DNA from: Methyloligella sp.
GTDB lineage: Bacteria; Pseudomonadota; Alphaproteobacteria; Rhizobiales; HXMU1428-3
Length of the DNA stretch: 64,000 nucleotides
NCBI GenBank assembly: GCA_021604645.1
Contig: BQJJ01000001.1
Coordinates: 310,001 to 374,000, forward strand
Direction of reading: 5' to 3'
Part shown: piece by piece, positions 37,550 through 47,005 of the stretch
Layout of the letters: each line of letters starts with the position of its first letter
Position numbering within the stretch: position 1 is the stretch's first letter
The notes under the pieces: generated by a model
Told to the model about the DNA's origin: nothing
What the model saw: only the letters and a program-made list of their open reading frames with translations
Database searches by the model: none
Position numbers and translations under genes: made by a program

Positions 37550-39241
37550 TCAATCCCTGAGTTCCTTCTTTGAAAGTTTACCAACCATCGTTTTAGGCAG
37601 CTCTTCTCTAAACTCAATATCTTCAGGCAATTCTATTTTGGTCAATTTGTCTTTTAAAAAGTCCAAAAGGTCATTTTTAGATAAGGAACGACCCTCTTTT
37701 AATTTCACAAAGGCCTTTGGCGCTTCACCTTTATAGTCATCAGGCACTCCAATAACCGTCACTTCTTCAACAGCCTCATGTTTGTAAATCGCATCTTCAA
37801 CATGTCGCGGATAAATGTTGTAACCTGATGAAATAATCAGGTCTTTTAGCCGGTCAACGATGAATGTGTAGCCATCTTCATCAATGTAGCCAATGTCGCC
37901 TGTTCTAAAAAAGTCTCCAACAAACACATTATCGGTTTCTTCCTTAGCATTCCAGTAGCCTGGCATGACTTGAGGGCCGGTCGCGCAAATTTCACCTTTT
38001 TCTCCAAGTGGCATCTCGATTGACGGGTCTTCAAGGGAGCGAATAGAGATAATGGTATTCGGCAAAGGAATACCGATAGAGCCAGGTTTCATAACGCCGG
38101 TTGGTGGGTTACAGGTCAAAACAGGAGACGTTTCAGAAAGGCCATAGCCCTCAACTAAAGTCGCTGGGCAGATTTCTGCAAATTCATCAATTAAATCAGG
38201 AGGAAGAGGCGCTCCACCAGAAATACACAATCTTAAATGTTTCAACTCCTCAATAGGAGCCCTGTCTAAATTACAAAGAGCATTAAAGAGCGTGGGTACG
38301 CCTGGCATTAAAGTCGGCCGCTCCTTCAACATGAGTTTTAAAGCATCTTTCATCTCAAATTTAGGCATTAGGAGCAAACGCGCGCCAATCCCAATGCCCA
38401 AATTGAGAACTACAGTCATCGCAAACACATGGAAAAATGGCAAAATACCCATCGTGACCTCTTCCCCTCTACGCAAAGTGAGGCAGGCCCGCATGATTTG
38501 TTCTGTTTGAATGGAAATATTCTTATGAGTGAGCATCGCACCTTTCGGACGCCCCGTCGTACCACCCGTATATTGTAGAACAGCAATATCAGTTTCAGGG
38601 GTAATCTCAACAGGGGAAAAAGAAGCGTTGGTCTCAAGTAAATCTTCTTCGAAAATACATTTATCAGCCTGAGAAGACGCTGAAATTTTGGCCAGATCTT
38701 TCCCTTTAAAGAGCTTAAAAAGCAGAGATTTTACAGGTGGCAATAAAGAAGGAAAAGAAGCAACAATTGTACGGTTTAATACATTATTAACCATAAGTGC
38801 TTCGCATTTATCAAATAACAGTCCCAAATCAAGGGTGACCATAAGGCTGGTTTCACTATTTGTGACCTGAAAAGAAAGCTCCTCAACTGTATAAAGAGGA
38901 TTATAGTTAACAACTGTTGCACCTGTCTTTAATATGGCAAAATAAAAGCACACATAAGTAGGGCTGTTTGGGAGGAATAAACCGACCTTGTCTCCCTTGC
39001 CAATCCCAAGTTTCTGGAGGCCAGCGGCCAATTTATCAACTCTTGTACCAATTTCCTGATAGGTAATGTCTTTCCCAAGAAATGATGTGCAGATTAAAGA
39101 GCTATAGGCCTTAACTGATTGATCTAACAAGTGAAAATGAGGTTTTCCAACAAATTCTCCAGCCCAATCCACTCCTTCAGGGTAACATTTTTGCCACGGA
39201 AATTCAGAATTTGTGTTGTTGATGCTTGATTTTTTTTCCAT
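37550..39241 (-). CDS. fadD: Long-chain fatty acid--CoA ligase
   Basis: This adenylate-forming enzyme activates fatty acids to acyl-CoA for the neighbouring beta-oxidation enzymes. Its 563 residues include the ATP loop LQYTGGTTGRPKGAMLTHKN, VEGYGLSETSP, FFRTGDIGYIDEDGYTFIVD and RLKDLIISSGYNIYPRHVED (hinge). The C-terminal lysine lies in TMVGKLSKKELRD. It is convergent with the fadE-fadJ-fadI-DUF2147 run, so control by a shared regulator is possible, but none is encoded nearby. Confidence 0.94.
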   Translation of the reverse strand: MEKKSSINNTNSEFPWQKCYPEGVDWAGEFVGKPHFHLLDQSVKAYSSLICTSFLGKDITYQEIGTRVDKLAAGLQKLGIGKGDKVGLFLPNSPTYVCFYFAILKTGATVVNYNPLYTVEELSFQVTNSETSLMVTLDLGLLFDKCEALMVNNVLNRTIVASFPSLLPPVKSLLFKLFKGKDLAKISASSQADKCIFEEDLLETNASFSPVEITPETDIAVLQYTGGTTGRPKGAMLTHKNISIQTEQIMRACLTLRRGEEVTMGILPFFHVFAMTVVLNLGIGIGARLLLMPKFEMKDALKLMLKERPTLMPGVPTLFNALCNLDRAPIEELKHLRLCISGGAPLPPDLIDEFAEICPATLVEGYGLSETSPVLTCNPPTGVMKPGSIGIPLPNTIISIRSLEDPSIEMPLGEKGEICATGPQVMPGYWNAKEETDNVFVGDFFRTGDIGYIDEDGYTFIVDRLKDLIISSGYNIYPRHVEDAIYKHEAVEEVTVIGVPDDYKGEAPKAFVKLKEGRSLSKNDLLDFLKDKLTKIELPEDIEFREELPKTMVGKLSKKELRD

Positions 39242-39541
39242 TTTATGCGCCTTTTGCCAGCCAAGTGGGAGATGTTGAACAATGATCAGGTAAATTAGGC
39301 CTGTTCAAAGAGGAAGCAACACACTATATGAAATTCATAATAGCATGAAATTTGTTCCCCTTAAATGTGTGAGTGGCGTGCGCGTTAATAGCACATTAAA
39401 GGATCATATATATTGCTATAAAACTTAAACCCAAAAAGACTATCAAAACGCATTTTAACGTTATTCTAAAAGTTTTCTTGCGCTTTTCGAGGGTCTAATT
39501 TAGCACTTACATTTAAGAGTAATATTTTTATTTGCTCAAAT
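39242..39541. other. Divergent region between fadD and the acyl carrier protein gene
   Basis: About 300 AT-rich bases must contain promoters for both directions. Nothing else was recognised apart from the 15-bp repeats listed next. Confidence 0.45.
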
Positions 39542-39589
39542 GATGCAAATGTTGCGGATGCAAATGTTGCGTAAGATGCAAATGTTGCG
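39542..39589. repeat. Three copies of a 15-bp repeat before the acyl carrier protein gene
   Basis: GATGCAAATGTTGCG occurs at 39542-39556 and 39557-39571 in perfect tandem, then after TAA again at 39575-39589. Each unit contains the inverted pair GCAA-ATG-TTGC. The array ends 19 nt before the start codon, just ahead of the AAGGAGA ribosome site. Confidence 0.8.
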
Positions 39590-39607
39590 AATGAAGGAGA
39601 GCGGCAT

Positions 39608-39859
39608 ATGGAAGATGTGGCACAAAAAATTATTGATATTTTGAAAAAAAATATGAAAGAACCACCGGAAACAATTCCGATGGAAACACCATTAAGTGAA
39701 CTTGATATCGAGTCACTTGACCTGGCTGTTATTGTTTTTGATATCGAAGATACATTCGGTATTGAAATTCCATACAACGCCAATGAAGAAGTTGAAGATT
39801 TTAAAACTGTGGGCTCCGTAGTTGATAAAGTTAAAGAACTCGTCGCTGCTAACGGCTAA
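39608..39859 (+). CDS. Acyl carrier protein, specialised
   Basis: The 83 residues have the ACP fold, with the phosphopantetheine serine at S36 in ELDIESLDLAVIVFDIED. Compared with housekeeping AcpP, the canonical Asp before Ser is Glu, and the sequence after helix II (DTFGIEIPYNANEEVEDFKT) differs. It is followed 110 nt later by a ketosynthase gene. An isolated ACP-KAS pair suggests a dedicated acyl chain, as for NodF-NodE or AcpXL systems, rather than bulk fatty acid synthesis. AAGGAGA precedes ATG 39608. Confidence 0.88.
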   Translation: MEDVAQKIIDILKKNMKEPPETIPMETPLSELDIESLDLAVIVFDIEDTFGIEIPYNANEEVEDFKTVGSVVDKVKELVAANG

Positions 39860-39931
39860 TAGTTCGGGCAAAGCAGGAAACTGCTGTAAACGAGGCTATA
39901 AACGAGTTTTATCTTTTTTCGAGTAGAAAGG

Positions 39932-39964
39932 TTTTAAGGGACTTAAATTTTTAAGTCCTTAAAA
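39932..39964 (+). promoter_or_regulatory. Long hairpin just upstream of the ketosynthase start codon
   Basis: Arms TTTTAAGGGACTTAAA and TTTAAGTCCTTAAAA pair over 15 bp with one bulged G, ending 5 nt before ATG 39970. The only purine-rich ribosome-like site (AAGGGA) lies in the 5' arm. The structure could therefore limit translation or separate the expression of the ACP and ketosynthase genes. Confidence 0.6.
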
Positions 39965-39969
39965 ATTGA

Positions 39970-41205
39970 ATGAGTAATCAACAAACAAGGCGTGTCGTTG
40001 TAACTGGGACTGGTGTTGTATCGTCTCTTGGTATAGGTACTGACAAATTTTGGTCGGCTATCAAAAACCATGAATGCGGTATTGAAGACGCTAAAACCTA
40101 CAATACAGAAGACCTGCAAATTAAAATAGCTGGCGAAGTAAAAGATTTCGATCCAAAAGAAGAAGGGCTGACAAAGCAATTCCTCATGGCCGATCGATAT
40201 TCTCAATTTGCTGGCATAGCAGCACGAGAAGCTGTTAAACAATCTGGTATGGAAATGCCACTATCCCCGGAAGACGGTATGCGTGCAGCTGCCATCATCG
40301 GATCTGGTGTTGGTGGTATCAATACCCTGGAAGACAGCTATCGCGGTCTTTTTGAGCTAAAAAAACGAGCAACCCATCCGCTAACACTGCTAAAAACCAT
40401 TGGTTCATCAGGTCCAGCACATATCTCAATTGAATATGGCATCAAAGGTCCTTGTTTTGGTGTTGTAAGCGCATGCTCAACCGCAACTCACTCCATCGGT
40501 CTTGTTTACAACATGATTAAATCTGGAATGGTTGATTTTGGTCTGGGCGGTGCGGCTGAAGCTTCATTAGCTTGGGGCACAACAAGAGCATGGCAAGGTA
40601 TGCGTGTTCTTAGCCCTGTCGGTCTTTATCCTTTTTCTAAACACCGCAACGGTACAGTTTTAGCTGAAGGTGCAGGCATCCTGATGCTAGAAGAATATGA
40701 GCACGCTAAAGAGCGCGGCGCGAATATTTTAGCTGAAGTCAAAGGCTTTGGCATGACAGCTGATGCAGCTGACATGGTCAACCCAGATATTGATGGAACA
40801 GCTGGCGCAATGGATTTAGCATTGAAAGATGCAGACCTCTCTCCAAGTGATATTGATTATATCAACGCACATGGCACAGCGACGGTTGTTAACGACATCA
40901 ATGAAACTCGTTCAATTAAACGCGTTTTTGGCAATAGTGCGAAAGATACGCCTATTTCATCAACCAAATCCATGCATGGTCATGCATTGGGCGCTGGCGG
41001 CGGTATTGAAGCGGTTGCGTGTCTGAAAGCTATGGAAGATAATTATTTACCAGCAACAGTAGGTTTTGATGAGCCTGGCGATGAATGTGATCTTGATTAC
41101 ATTCCAAATGAAGGCCGCTCATCAGAAGTAAACTACACTATGTCAAATAGCTTCGCTTTTGGCGGCTTGAATGCAGTGCTAGTCTTTGGACCATCACCTG
41201 CTTAA
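39970..41205 (+). CDS. Beta-ketoacyl-ACP synthase (KAS II / NodE-like)
   Basis: The condensing enzyme of 411 residues has an intact Cys-His-His triad: C169 in VVSACSTATHSIG, H301 in YINAHGTATVVND and H338 in STKSMHGHALGAGG. VVVTGTGVVSSLGIGTDKFW and SNSFAFGGLNAVLVF mark the ends of a complete thiolase fold. FabF-type enzymes extend acyl-ACP with malonyl-ACP. It is paired with its own ACP gene, so it is probably a pathway-specific enzyme; FabF as the housekeeping copy is less likely because no fabG, fabD or fabH is nearby. Confidence 0.88.
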   Translation: MSNQQTRRVVVTGTGVVSSLGIGTDKFWSAIKNHECGIEDAKTYNTEDLQIKIAGEVKDFDPKEEGLTKQFLMADRYSQFAGIAAREAVKQSGMEMPLSPEDGMRAAAIIGSGVGGINTLEDSYRGLFELKKRATHPLTLLKTIGSSGPAHISIEYGIKGPCFGVVSACSTATHSIGLVYNMIKSGMVDFGLGGAAEASLAWGTTRAWQGMRVLSPVGLYPFSKHRNGTVLAEGAGILMLEEYEHAKERGANILAEVKGFGMTADAADMVNPDIDGTAGAMDLALKDADLSPSDIDYINAHGTATVVNDINETRSIKRVFGNSAKDTPISSTKSMHGHALGAGGGIEAVACLKAMEDNYLPATVGFDEPGDECDLDYIPNEGRSSEVNYTMSNSFAFGGLNAVLVFGPSPA

Positions 41206-41228
41206 TTCAAAATGAAATAAATCATAAA

Positions 41229-41258
41229 AAAGGGCTCGAAAATTCGAGCCCTTTTTTA
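41229..41258 (+). terminator. Intrinsic terminator after the ketosynthase gene
   Basis: Arms AAGGGCTCGAA and TTCGAGCCCTT, then TTTTATT. Confidence 0.93.
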
Positions 41259-41279
41259 TTGTGCTTCAGGAGCATCTTA

Positions 41280-41396
41280 CCGAAGAAGGAAGTGCTCAAC
41301 TGAGGAGTACTATACTAAGCTGATCGTAAAAGAAGCGCCTCCCCCCCTCGGAGGGCCTGCTGCTATAGCAGCAGAATAGCCCGTGAGAGATATAAA
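41280..41396 (+). repeat. Mosaic hairpin repeat, second copy
   Basis: It begins CGAAGAAGGAA, has an internal hairpin CTGCTGC/GCAGCAG and ends AATAGCCCGTGAGAGA. The ends match the blocks at 13621 and 55442 while the middle and stems differ. Confidence 0.65.
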
Positions 41397-41400
41397 GCCC

Positions 41401-42333
41401 TTACTCAAACAAGCTTGAAACAGATTTTTCACCAGATGTGCGGGCAATCGCTTCGCCAATGAGTGTTGAAATAGATATGACACGAATATTATGTGCAACA
41501 CGAACCGCTTCAGTTGATTGAATGCTATCAGTAATCACTAGATTCTTAAGGGAAGAGGAAGTCACCCTGGCAACAGCACCACCAGAAAGTACACCGTGAG
41601 TAATATAAGCACTCACTTCGCTGGCACCGCGTGCCAGTAGCGCATCTGACGCATTACATAATGTGCCACCACTATCAACAATGTCATCAACCATAATGCA
41701 CTCATAGCCTTCAACATCACCAATCACGCTCATCACTTCAGATTCGCCCGGACGCTCTCTGCGTTTATCAACAATTGCAAGAGGTGCGTTAATGCGTTTA
41801 GCCAAGTCGCGCGCGCGTACAACACCACCAACGTCAGGGGAAACAACCATAACTTTGCTGAGATCAAAATTTTCTTTGATGTCTTTCACCATTGTGGGAG
41901 CTGCAAAGAGGTTATCAGTTGGAATATCAAAAAAGCCTTGAATTTGCAGAGCGTGTAAATCAACAGTGAGCACTCTATCTGCGCCAGCCTGTGTGATCAT
42001 GTTGGCAACAAGCTTAGCTGAAATTGGCGTACGTGGACCAGGTTTCCTATCTTGTCTTGCATACCCATAATAAGGCACAACAGCCGTTATCCGTTTGGCT
42101 GAAGAACGCCTCAATGCATCAATAAGAATAAGGAGTTCCATCAAATGGTCATTGGTAGGAAAAGAGGTGGATTGCAATACAAAAACATCTTCCCCCCGCA
42201 CATTTTCTTCAATCTCAACAAAGATTTCCATGTCAGCAAAACGTTTAACAACGCATTTGGTAAGAGGAAGGTTCAAATAGGCACCAACAGCTTCTGCTAG
42301 TAGGTGATTACTATTACCAGCAACCAATTTCAT
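41401..42333 (-). CDS. prs: Ribose-phosphate pyrophosphokinase
   Basis: PRPP synthase makes the precursor of purine, pyrimidine, His and Trp synthesis from ribose 5-phosphate and ATP. Its 310 residues carry [38 protein letters not shown] (ATP loop), [14 protein letters not shown] (metal site), and the PRPP loop [18 protein letters not shown]. It is the usual bacterial length. It ends just beside the mosaic repeat and starts 213 nt from the lipoprotein gene. Confidence 0.96.
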   Translation of the reverse strand: MKLVAGNSNHLLAEAVGAYLNLPLTKCVVKRFADMEIFVEIEENVRGEDVFVLQSTSFPTNDHLMELLILIDALRRSSAKRITAVVPYYGYARQDRKPGPRTPISAKLVANMITQAGADRVLTVDLHALQIQGFFDIPTDNLFAAPTMVKDIKENFDLSKVMVVSPDVGGVVRARDLAKRINAPLAIVDKRRERPGESEVMSVIGDVEGYECIMVDDIVDSGGTLCNASDALLARGASEVSAYITHGVLSGGAVARVTSSSLKNLVITDSIQSTEAVRVAHNIRVISISTLIGEAIARTSGEKSVSSLFE

Positions 42334-42546
42334 GAGAGATATCTCCGCAGCATGTGCCTAATTCTTATTTGTAAATTGATGAATTATGACACTTTTATAA
42401 ACTTCCAAGGTTTTATGAGAAGCTTCATAACAAGAGAGCCTAGAGCTGTAAACAACTCTAGGCCCAATTAGTCCGATTTACCGCATTAATTTTGATCTTA
42501 AAGCTTATATTTGCGGTAAAAATAATGTCTTAAGGCTGGCTTAGCT

Positions 42547-43587
42547 TTATTTTTTAGCCGGTAACAGTTTCACAATACCCTTTGCCGCAGCAGAAGCTGC
42601 TGCCACAGCAGTTGGGCCCCAAGCTCCGTTTAACGAACCTGTAGGGATAACATTGTTCTGAGATACTGTTCCAACTCGGTTGCCGGTCGCATCGTAAACC
42701 TTCCAAACAATATTCACTTTTTCAGATTTTCCTGAAACTTTGTTCAGGTTTACAGAACCCTGCACAGTGTAAGAACCAGCGACTTTGCGATTTGAAAGAG
42801 CAATACCATTTTTAGACAATTCACGGCGTAGTGCATTTGTTAAAGATATACGTCCATCACCAGGTGCGCCAACAACGGGCTTCACTTGCGTTAGTAATCC
42901 CCGAGGTGCTTTGCTAACAGCACCAGTGATAATAGGGTCACCAGGCGTTCCATCTCGCGTTCCCTGGTCAAGTTTCGCAATCTGATTGATACGTTTCGGT
43001 GCGCCATTTTGCGGGCTTTGTTTTTGAGCCGGAACACGATTGCGAGCACTGGAGAACCAGTTAGCTAATTTACCGCTAGATGCATCCGCAACCTTGTTAA
43101 TGACTTGGTCATTCACAAGGGCCCAGCCATTTGAAGTTTTGCCGCCCTGTAAAATTTCATTGCCAAGGACACGGTGAATACGAACACCCTTTTTGTCATT
43201 GATATCCCAGATGTAGGAAAGCTTGCCCCCCTTACTATGAGGCGAGGCAACCAAATAACCACGAACTAGATAGCCAGCTGTAGCAATTTCTTCTGTGACA
43301 GGTATATTTTTGGCTCTTGTCTTTGCTTTTAGTGCAGCAAGCATTTTTGTAGAAACAGGAGCCGGAACTCCAACCAGCGGTGCAAAGCCAACCGTTCTCA
43401 ATTTAGATGGAAGTTGCGCTTTTTTGCTGTCTTGCTCTGTTTTTAGCCCAAAATTAGAAGCTAAATTCGATGATGCTCCACAGCCAGAAAGCGTCCCAAT
43501 CAAGAGACCCAGCAAAAGAAACTGCACGCCAGATTTTAATCTAACAAGAGATTTTAATGATATGAAATTTATAGAGAAACGCGCCAT
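42547..43587 (-). CDS. Putative lipoprotein with an internally duplicated domain
   Basis: ATG 43587 gives 346 residues; a longer start (43629) lies before the natural signal. The signal ends in a lipobox, LIGTLSGC, with acylated Cys at about residue 36. Two similar halves follow: one with STKMLAALKAKTRAKNIPV and LSYIWDINDKKGVRIHRVLG, the other with LTNALRRELSKNGIALSNR and VNIVWKVYDATGNRVGTVSQ. Each ends in a run of small residues. The family is not named, but its place near lgt and pgeF suggests an envelope protein. Its function is unknown. Confidence 0.7.
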   Translation of the reverse strand: MARFSINFISLKSLVRLKSGVQFLLLGLLIGTLSGCGASSNLASNFGLKTEQDSKKAQLPSKLRTVGFAPLVGVPAPVSTKMLAALKAKTRAKNIPVTEEIATAGYLVRGYLVASPHSKGGKLSYIWDINDKKGVRIHRVLGNEILQGGKTSNGWALVNDQVINKVADASSGKLANWFSSARNRVPAQKQSPQNGAPKRINQIAKLDQGTRDGTPGDPIITGAVSKAPRGLLTQVKPVVGAPGDGRISLTNALRRELSKNGIALSNRKVAGSYTVQGSVNLNKVSGKSEKVNIVWKVYDATGNRVGTVSQNNVIPTGSLNGAWGPTAVAAASAAAKGIVKLLPAKK

Positions 43588-43843
43588 TCTCAAAAAGAAA
43601 CACGAAAATGAAGTGCACATATCTGTCACCTTTTAACCCCTCAAATCAGAGTCTGCCTGTTAATCAGACTTCTGTATTGACCGGTGACAACAAAATACGC
43701 ATTACAACAAGGACACACACCGGCACCCTAGTAGAATCATATCATTACCCATTGTGGAAATGGTCGTCTAGTCAAAGAGGCAATTTAGGTGGGTGTTATG
43801 GACGAAAGCTGGTGAAATATGGGAAAAATGCGACAAAAATACA

Positions 43844-44617
43844 CTAGTTTATGACAATTGCAGAGATCTGCCGCCCATAATCTGCCACACTCTTATGCGT
43901 ATTCCGCCGATAACTGAAAAATTGAGTCGTATTTTCATAAGTGCAAAAGGGGAGTGAAAGCGCTTTTTGAATGCCAATTTTCTCAAGACGAGAAACAGCA
44001 AACCCGCTCAAATTGAAATGAGGGTTTTGGGTTTCCTCATGATGCTTGAAAAAAACATCATAATCAGCGTCAACAGAGCGAAATTGCTCATGAAATTCTG
44101 GCCCAACTTCATAATTATCTTGCCCAATACAAGGGCCGACAACCGCTGTAATATGCCGCCGTTGCGCCCCTAAAGAGCGCATGCTTTCAATCGTATTTTC
44201 TAAAACACCACCAACAGCACCGCGCCACCCCGCATGAGCAGCCGCGACTACCTTATTCACATTGTCAACAAAGAGCACGGGCGCACAATCAGCTGTTAAA
44301 ATGCCAATAACTACATTTGGTGAATTCGTCACAACAGCATCAGCCTCAGGGGCGTCTTTGCTACACCAACCCTCATCAGTGATCACCACATCAGAGCTAT
44401 GTTTTTGATAAGGAGTGCTTATGCGAGCCCCAGGCAAACCGAGTATCTCAGTAACGATAGACCGGTTTTGTGAAACATTAGAAGCTTCATCGTTTGAGCC
44501 AAATCCACAGTTTAATGAAGAATAGACACCTTCAGAAACACCGCCGAGTTTGGTAAAAAAACCATGTGAAATACCTTGAATGCTAAGCGCATCAGCTTCT
44601 ATTCTTCGACGTGACAT
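43844..44617 (-). CDS. pgeF: Peptidoglycan editing factor / YfiH-type purine nucleoside phosphorylase (laccase domain)
   Basis: The 257 residues show GISHGFFTKLGGVSEG-type text at the start (the family's FT.GGVS motif), VGILTADCAPVLFVD (Cys metal ligand), AAAHAGWRGAVGGVLENTI (His ligand) and VVGPCIGQDNYEVGPEF. Proteins of this fold edit peptidoglycan precursors in E. coli or act on purine nucleosides; which applies here cannot be seen. It is the last gene of lgt-midA-pgeF, one nucleotide from midA. Confidence 0.9.
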   Translation of the reverse strand: MSRRRIEADALSIQGISHGFFTKLGGVSEGVYSSLNCGFGSNDEASNVSQNRSIVTEILGLPGARISTPYQKHSSDVVITDEGWCSKDAPEADAVVTNSPNVVIGILTADCAPVLFVDNVNKVVAAAHAGWRGAVGGVLENTIESMRSLGAQRRHITAVVGPCIGQDNYEVGPEFHEQFRSVDADYDVFFKHHEETQNPHFNLSGFAVSRLEKIGIQKALSLPFCTYENTTQFFSYRRNTHKSVADYGRQISAIVIN

Positions 44618-44618
44618 T

Positions 44619-45731
44619 TTAAGAGGCTACCTTCTGATCAAATGGGGCGGGAATATCAAGTGAGGGACTGGTGACACAGAGGGCCTTAAAAAGGGCACCC
44701 ATATGTTCCGGAGCAACCAGACGAACCACATCGCTAGCGAGTTTTTCTATTTGCTCTTCACTTGCATTTTTAACTAAAATTTCCGCGCGCGCTCCAATCC
44801 CTAATTGAGAAAGAAACGCCCCTTGATCGCGCGGGCCATAACATTTCAAGCCATTTGCTACCGCTAATGCGGCTAAGGCTGTGAAATCAACATGTGCCGT
44901 TAAATCAACATCTCCAGGCATAAGAAAAGGAGTGACTGATTTATGTCCCTTAAGGGCCTGCAAAGTCTCACCAGTTTGCGGACCTTCAAAGCCATAATCG
45001 ACAAACAAAGCTGCCATTGGATGCCGCTTGGCCATACGGCAAACATCTTTCATGACAACTTCAAAATCAGGACAAAATTCAAAAACTGACCCCGGTGCTG
45101 CATTAAATAAACGCGAAGGAATAATGGCACCGCGTGGAACTTCACTACCAACAAGAAAGGCAAAATTTTCTTGATCATCAAGACCAACAACACGCTCATG
45201 CCAGGCACGGTCAGTTTTTATAAATTGGCGAATAGGAAAACAATCAAGAAACTCATTCGCAATGATAATGGAAGGCCCTTCAGGCACTTCACTTAATGAA
45301 TTGTACCAATAAACAGGGCATAAAGAGCCCTCAAGTGTCTTCTTTTGTGTTTCTTTTAGTGTGGCAGAGCGCTCAACAAGGTGAACACTCAGCATTTCAA
45401 AATTCGGATGTAACCGTTGAAGAGACCGTAATATGTCAGCCATAAGAGTGCCGCGCCCTGGTCCCAATTCAATGATTTGCAAAGGAACAGGATTGGCCAT
45501 AGCTTGCCAAGTCGTCACACACCAAATGCCCAACATCTCACCAAACATCTGACTGATCTCTGGTGCAGTTATAAAGTCGCCCTCAGCGCCAAGCGGGTTG
45601 CCTTGCCGATAGTACCCATGCTGTGGGTCATATAGGCACGCCTCCATAAAGGCTCTGACGGAAACAGGGCCTTTGGCTTTGATATATGATTTCAGTTGCT
45701 GCTCGAGCAATGTTTGTTTGTTATCTGACAT
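44619..45731 (-). CDS. MidA/NDUFAF7-family SAM-dependent methyltransferase
   Basis: The 370 residues begin with the family's region GPVSVRAFMEACLYDPQHGY, then FITAPEISQMFGEMLGIW and the SAM loop IIELGPGRGTLMADILRSL. VIANEFLDCFPIRQFI-like text (SIIIANEFLDCFPIRQF) and DLTAHVDFTAL are also present. Eukaryotic relatives methylate an arginine of respiratory complex I; the bacterial target is unproven. It lies between lgt and pgeF, a conserved order in alphaproteobacteria. Confidence 0.88.
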   Translation of the reverse strand: MSDNKQTLLEQQLKSYIKAKGPVSVRAFMEACLYDPQHGYYRQGNPLGAEGDFITAPEISQMFGEMLGIWCVTTWQAMANPVPLQIIELGPGRGTLMADILRSLQRLHPNFEMLSVHLVERSATLKETQKKTLEGSLCPVYWYNSLSEVPEGPSIIIANEFLDCFPIRQFIKTDRAWHERVVGLDDQENFAFLVGSEVPRGAIIPSRLFNAAPGSVFEFCPDFEVVMKDVCRMAKRHPMAALFVDYGFEGPQTGETLQALKGHKSVTPFLMPGDVDLTAHVDFTALAALAVANGLKCYGPRDQGAFLSQLGIGARAEILVKNASEEQIEKLASDVVRLVAPEHMGALFKALCVTSPSLDIPAPFDQKVAS

Positions 45732-45791
45732 TTCGCAAACTTATAACTGTTCAATTTAGCTTTGACTATAGCCATGCATAGAATTCATCAA

Positions 45792-46622
45792 TTAAATTGC
45801 AAGTTTTTTAGTCTTCGCACGATAAATCAAGTAAATACCTATGATTACCATCGGTAGTGAGTACAATAACCCCGCAGTAAGTGGTGTATAAATACTGATA
45901 GGGTGATCTAGATCAGGCTGTCTGAAGAAGTGTTCAACCACGCTACGAGCAACCCCATAGCCCACTAAAAACAAGCCTGTAATGAAACCAGGCTGTTGTA
46001 ATTTATGGTAATAATGAGTGGCAATCCTCAAAATGATAAACAGAACAACGCCTTCTAAAGCCGCTTCATAGAGTTGAGATGGGTGCCGCGGCACGCCTCC
46101 AGCATCTGGATGCGGAAAAATCATTGCCCAAGGCACATCTGTAACACGTCCCCACAGTTCACCATTAATAAAATTAGCGATGCGACCAAATATCAGGCCC
46201 AAAGGAATAGAAGCCGCCACAGCGTCTGCTAGAGATAAAAAGCCAATATCTCTGCTACGTGCAAAAAGGTAAGCCACAAGCGCGCCCGCTAACATAGCCC
46301 CGTGAAACGCCATCCCACCTTTCGTCAGGTAGAAAATTTGTAAAGGGTTTTCAAAATAATAGCTTGGTTGATAAAATAAGACATAACCAAGACGCCCGCC
46401 TAAAACCACACCAAGTGTGGCCCACAAGAGAAAATCATCAATATGGTTGGCATTTATCCCTGAAGACCCACCCCATAAACGATTATTCTCAACAAGACGT
46501 CGAACATAAATCCAACCAAGTAACAGACCAACGGCATAAGCCATTCCATACCAACGAATGTCTATAGGGCCAATACTTAGGGCAATTTCACCAATATCAG
46601 GAAAGGGAAGTACGCCATTCAT
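45792..46622 (-). CDS. lgt: Prolipoprotein diacylglyceryl transferase
   Basis: Lgt moves diacylglycerol from phosphatidylglycerol to the lipobox Cys of prolipoproteins. Its 276 residues are all-membrane, with LGGRLGYVLFYQPSYY, KGGMAFHGAMLAGALVAYLF (conserved His), the signature GRIANFINGELWGRVTDVP and HPSQLYEAALEGVVLF. It stands first in an lgt-midA-pgeF run and faces away from ubiK. A lipoprotein gene lies close by. Confidence 0.96.
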   Translation of the reverse strand: MNGVLPFPDIGEIALSIGPIDIRWYGMAYAVGLLLGWIYVRRLVENNRLWGGSSGINANHIDDFLLWATLGVVLGGRLGYVLFYQPSYYFENPLQIFYLTKGGMAFHGAMLAGALVAYLFARSRDIGFLSLADAVAASIPLGLIFGRIANFINGELWGRVTDVPWAMIFPHPDAGGVPRHPSQLYEAALEGVVLFIILRIATHYYHKLQQPGFITGLFLVGYGVARSVVEHFFRQPDLDHPISIYTPLTAGLLYSLPMVIIGIYLIYRAKTKKLAI

Positions 46623-47005
46623 GGAAAGAAATCCTCTATTACTAAATAATTTAAGGCGATTAAATTTGGCGAGAGAGTGGAGGGGGGAGAGAGCAGTGTC
46701 AAGTCAAGATCAAGTTATAAAGATAAAACTTTAAAAATGAAGTGATTACAATGATTTATAATACGGTTTTTAATGGCTTCTTAAGCAAGAATATCTTTTT
46801 CAAATAAGTGGCAAGTACCGTATTTGTAATAAACCTTTGTATTTTATCTAATTTGTCAAAATTGATGAACTTTAATCTCTGAATTGCTTCGTTTTGCGAT
46901 CTTGATCAATAGGCCTTTGAATGTCATAAATGAGAAAAAGTAATCAATAACGTGTCCCTTGTTTTTGAGGATACAATCTCACTTTATCAGTCTGGAATAA
47001 ACATC
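46623..47005. other. Divergent promoter region between lgt and ubiK
   Basis: 383 AT-rich bases with no reading frame, RNA or repeat recognised. Promoters for both genes must lie here. Confidence 0.45.
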
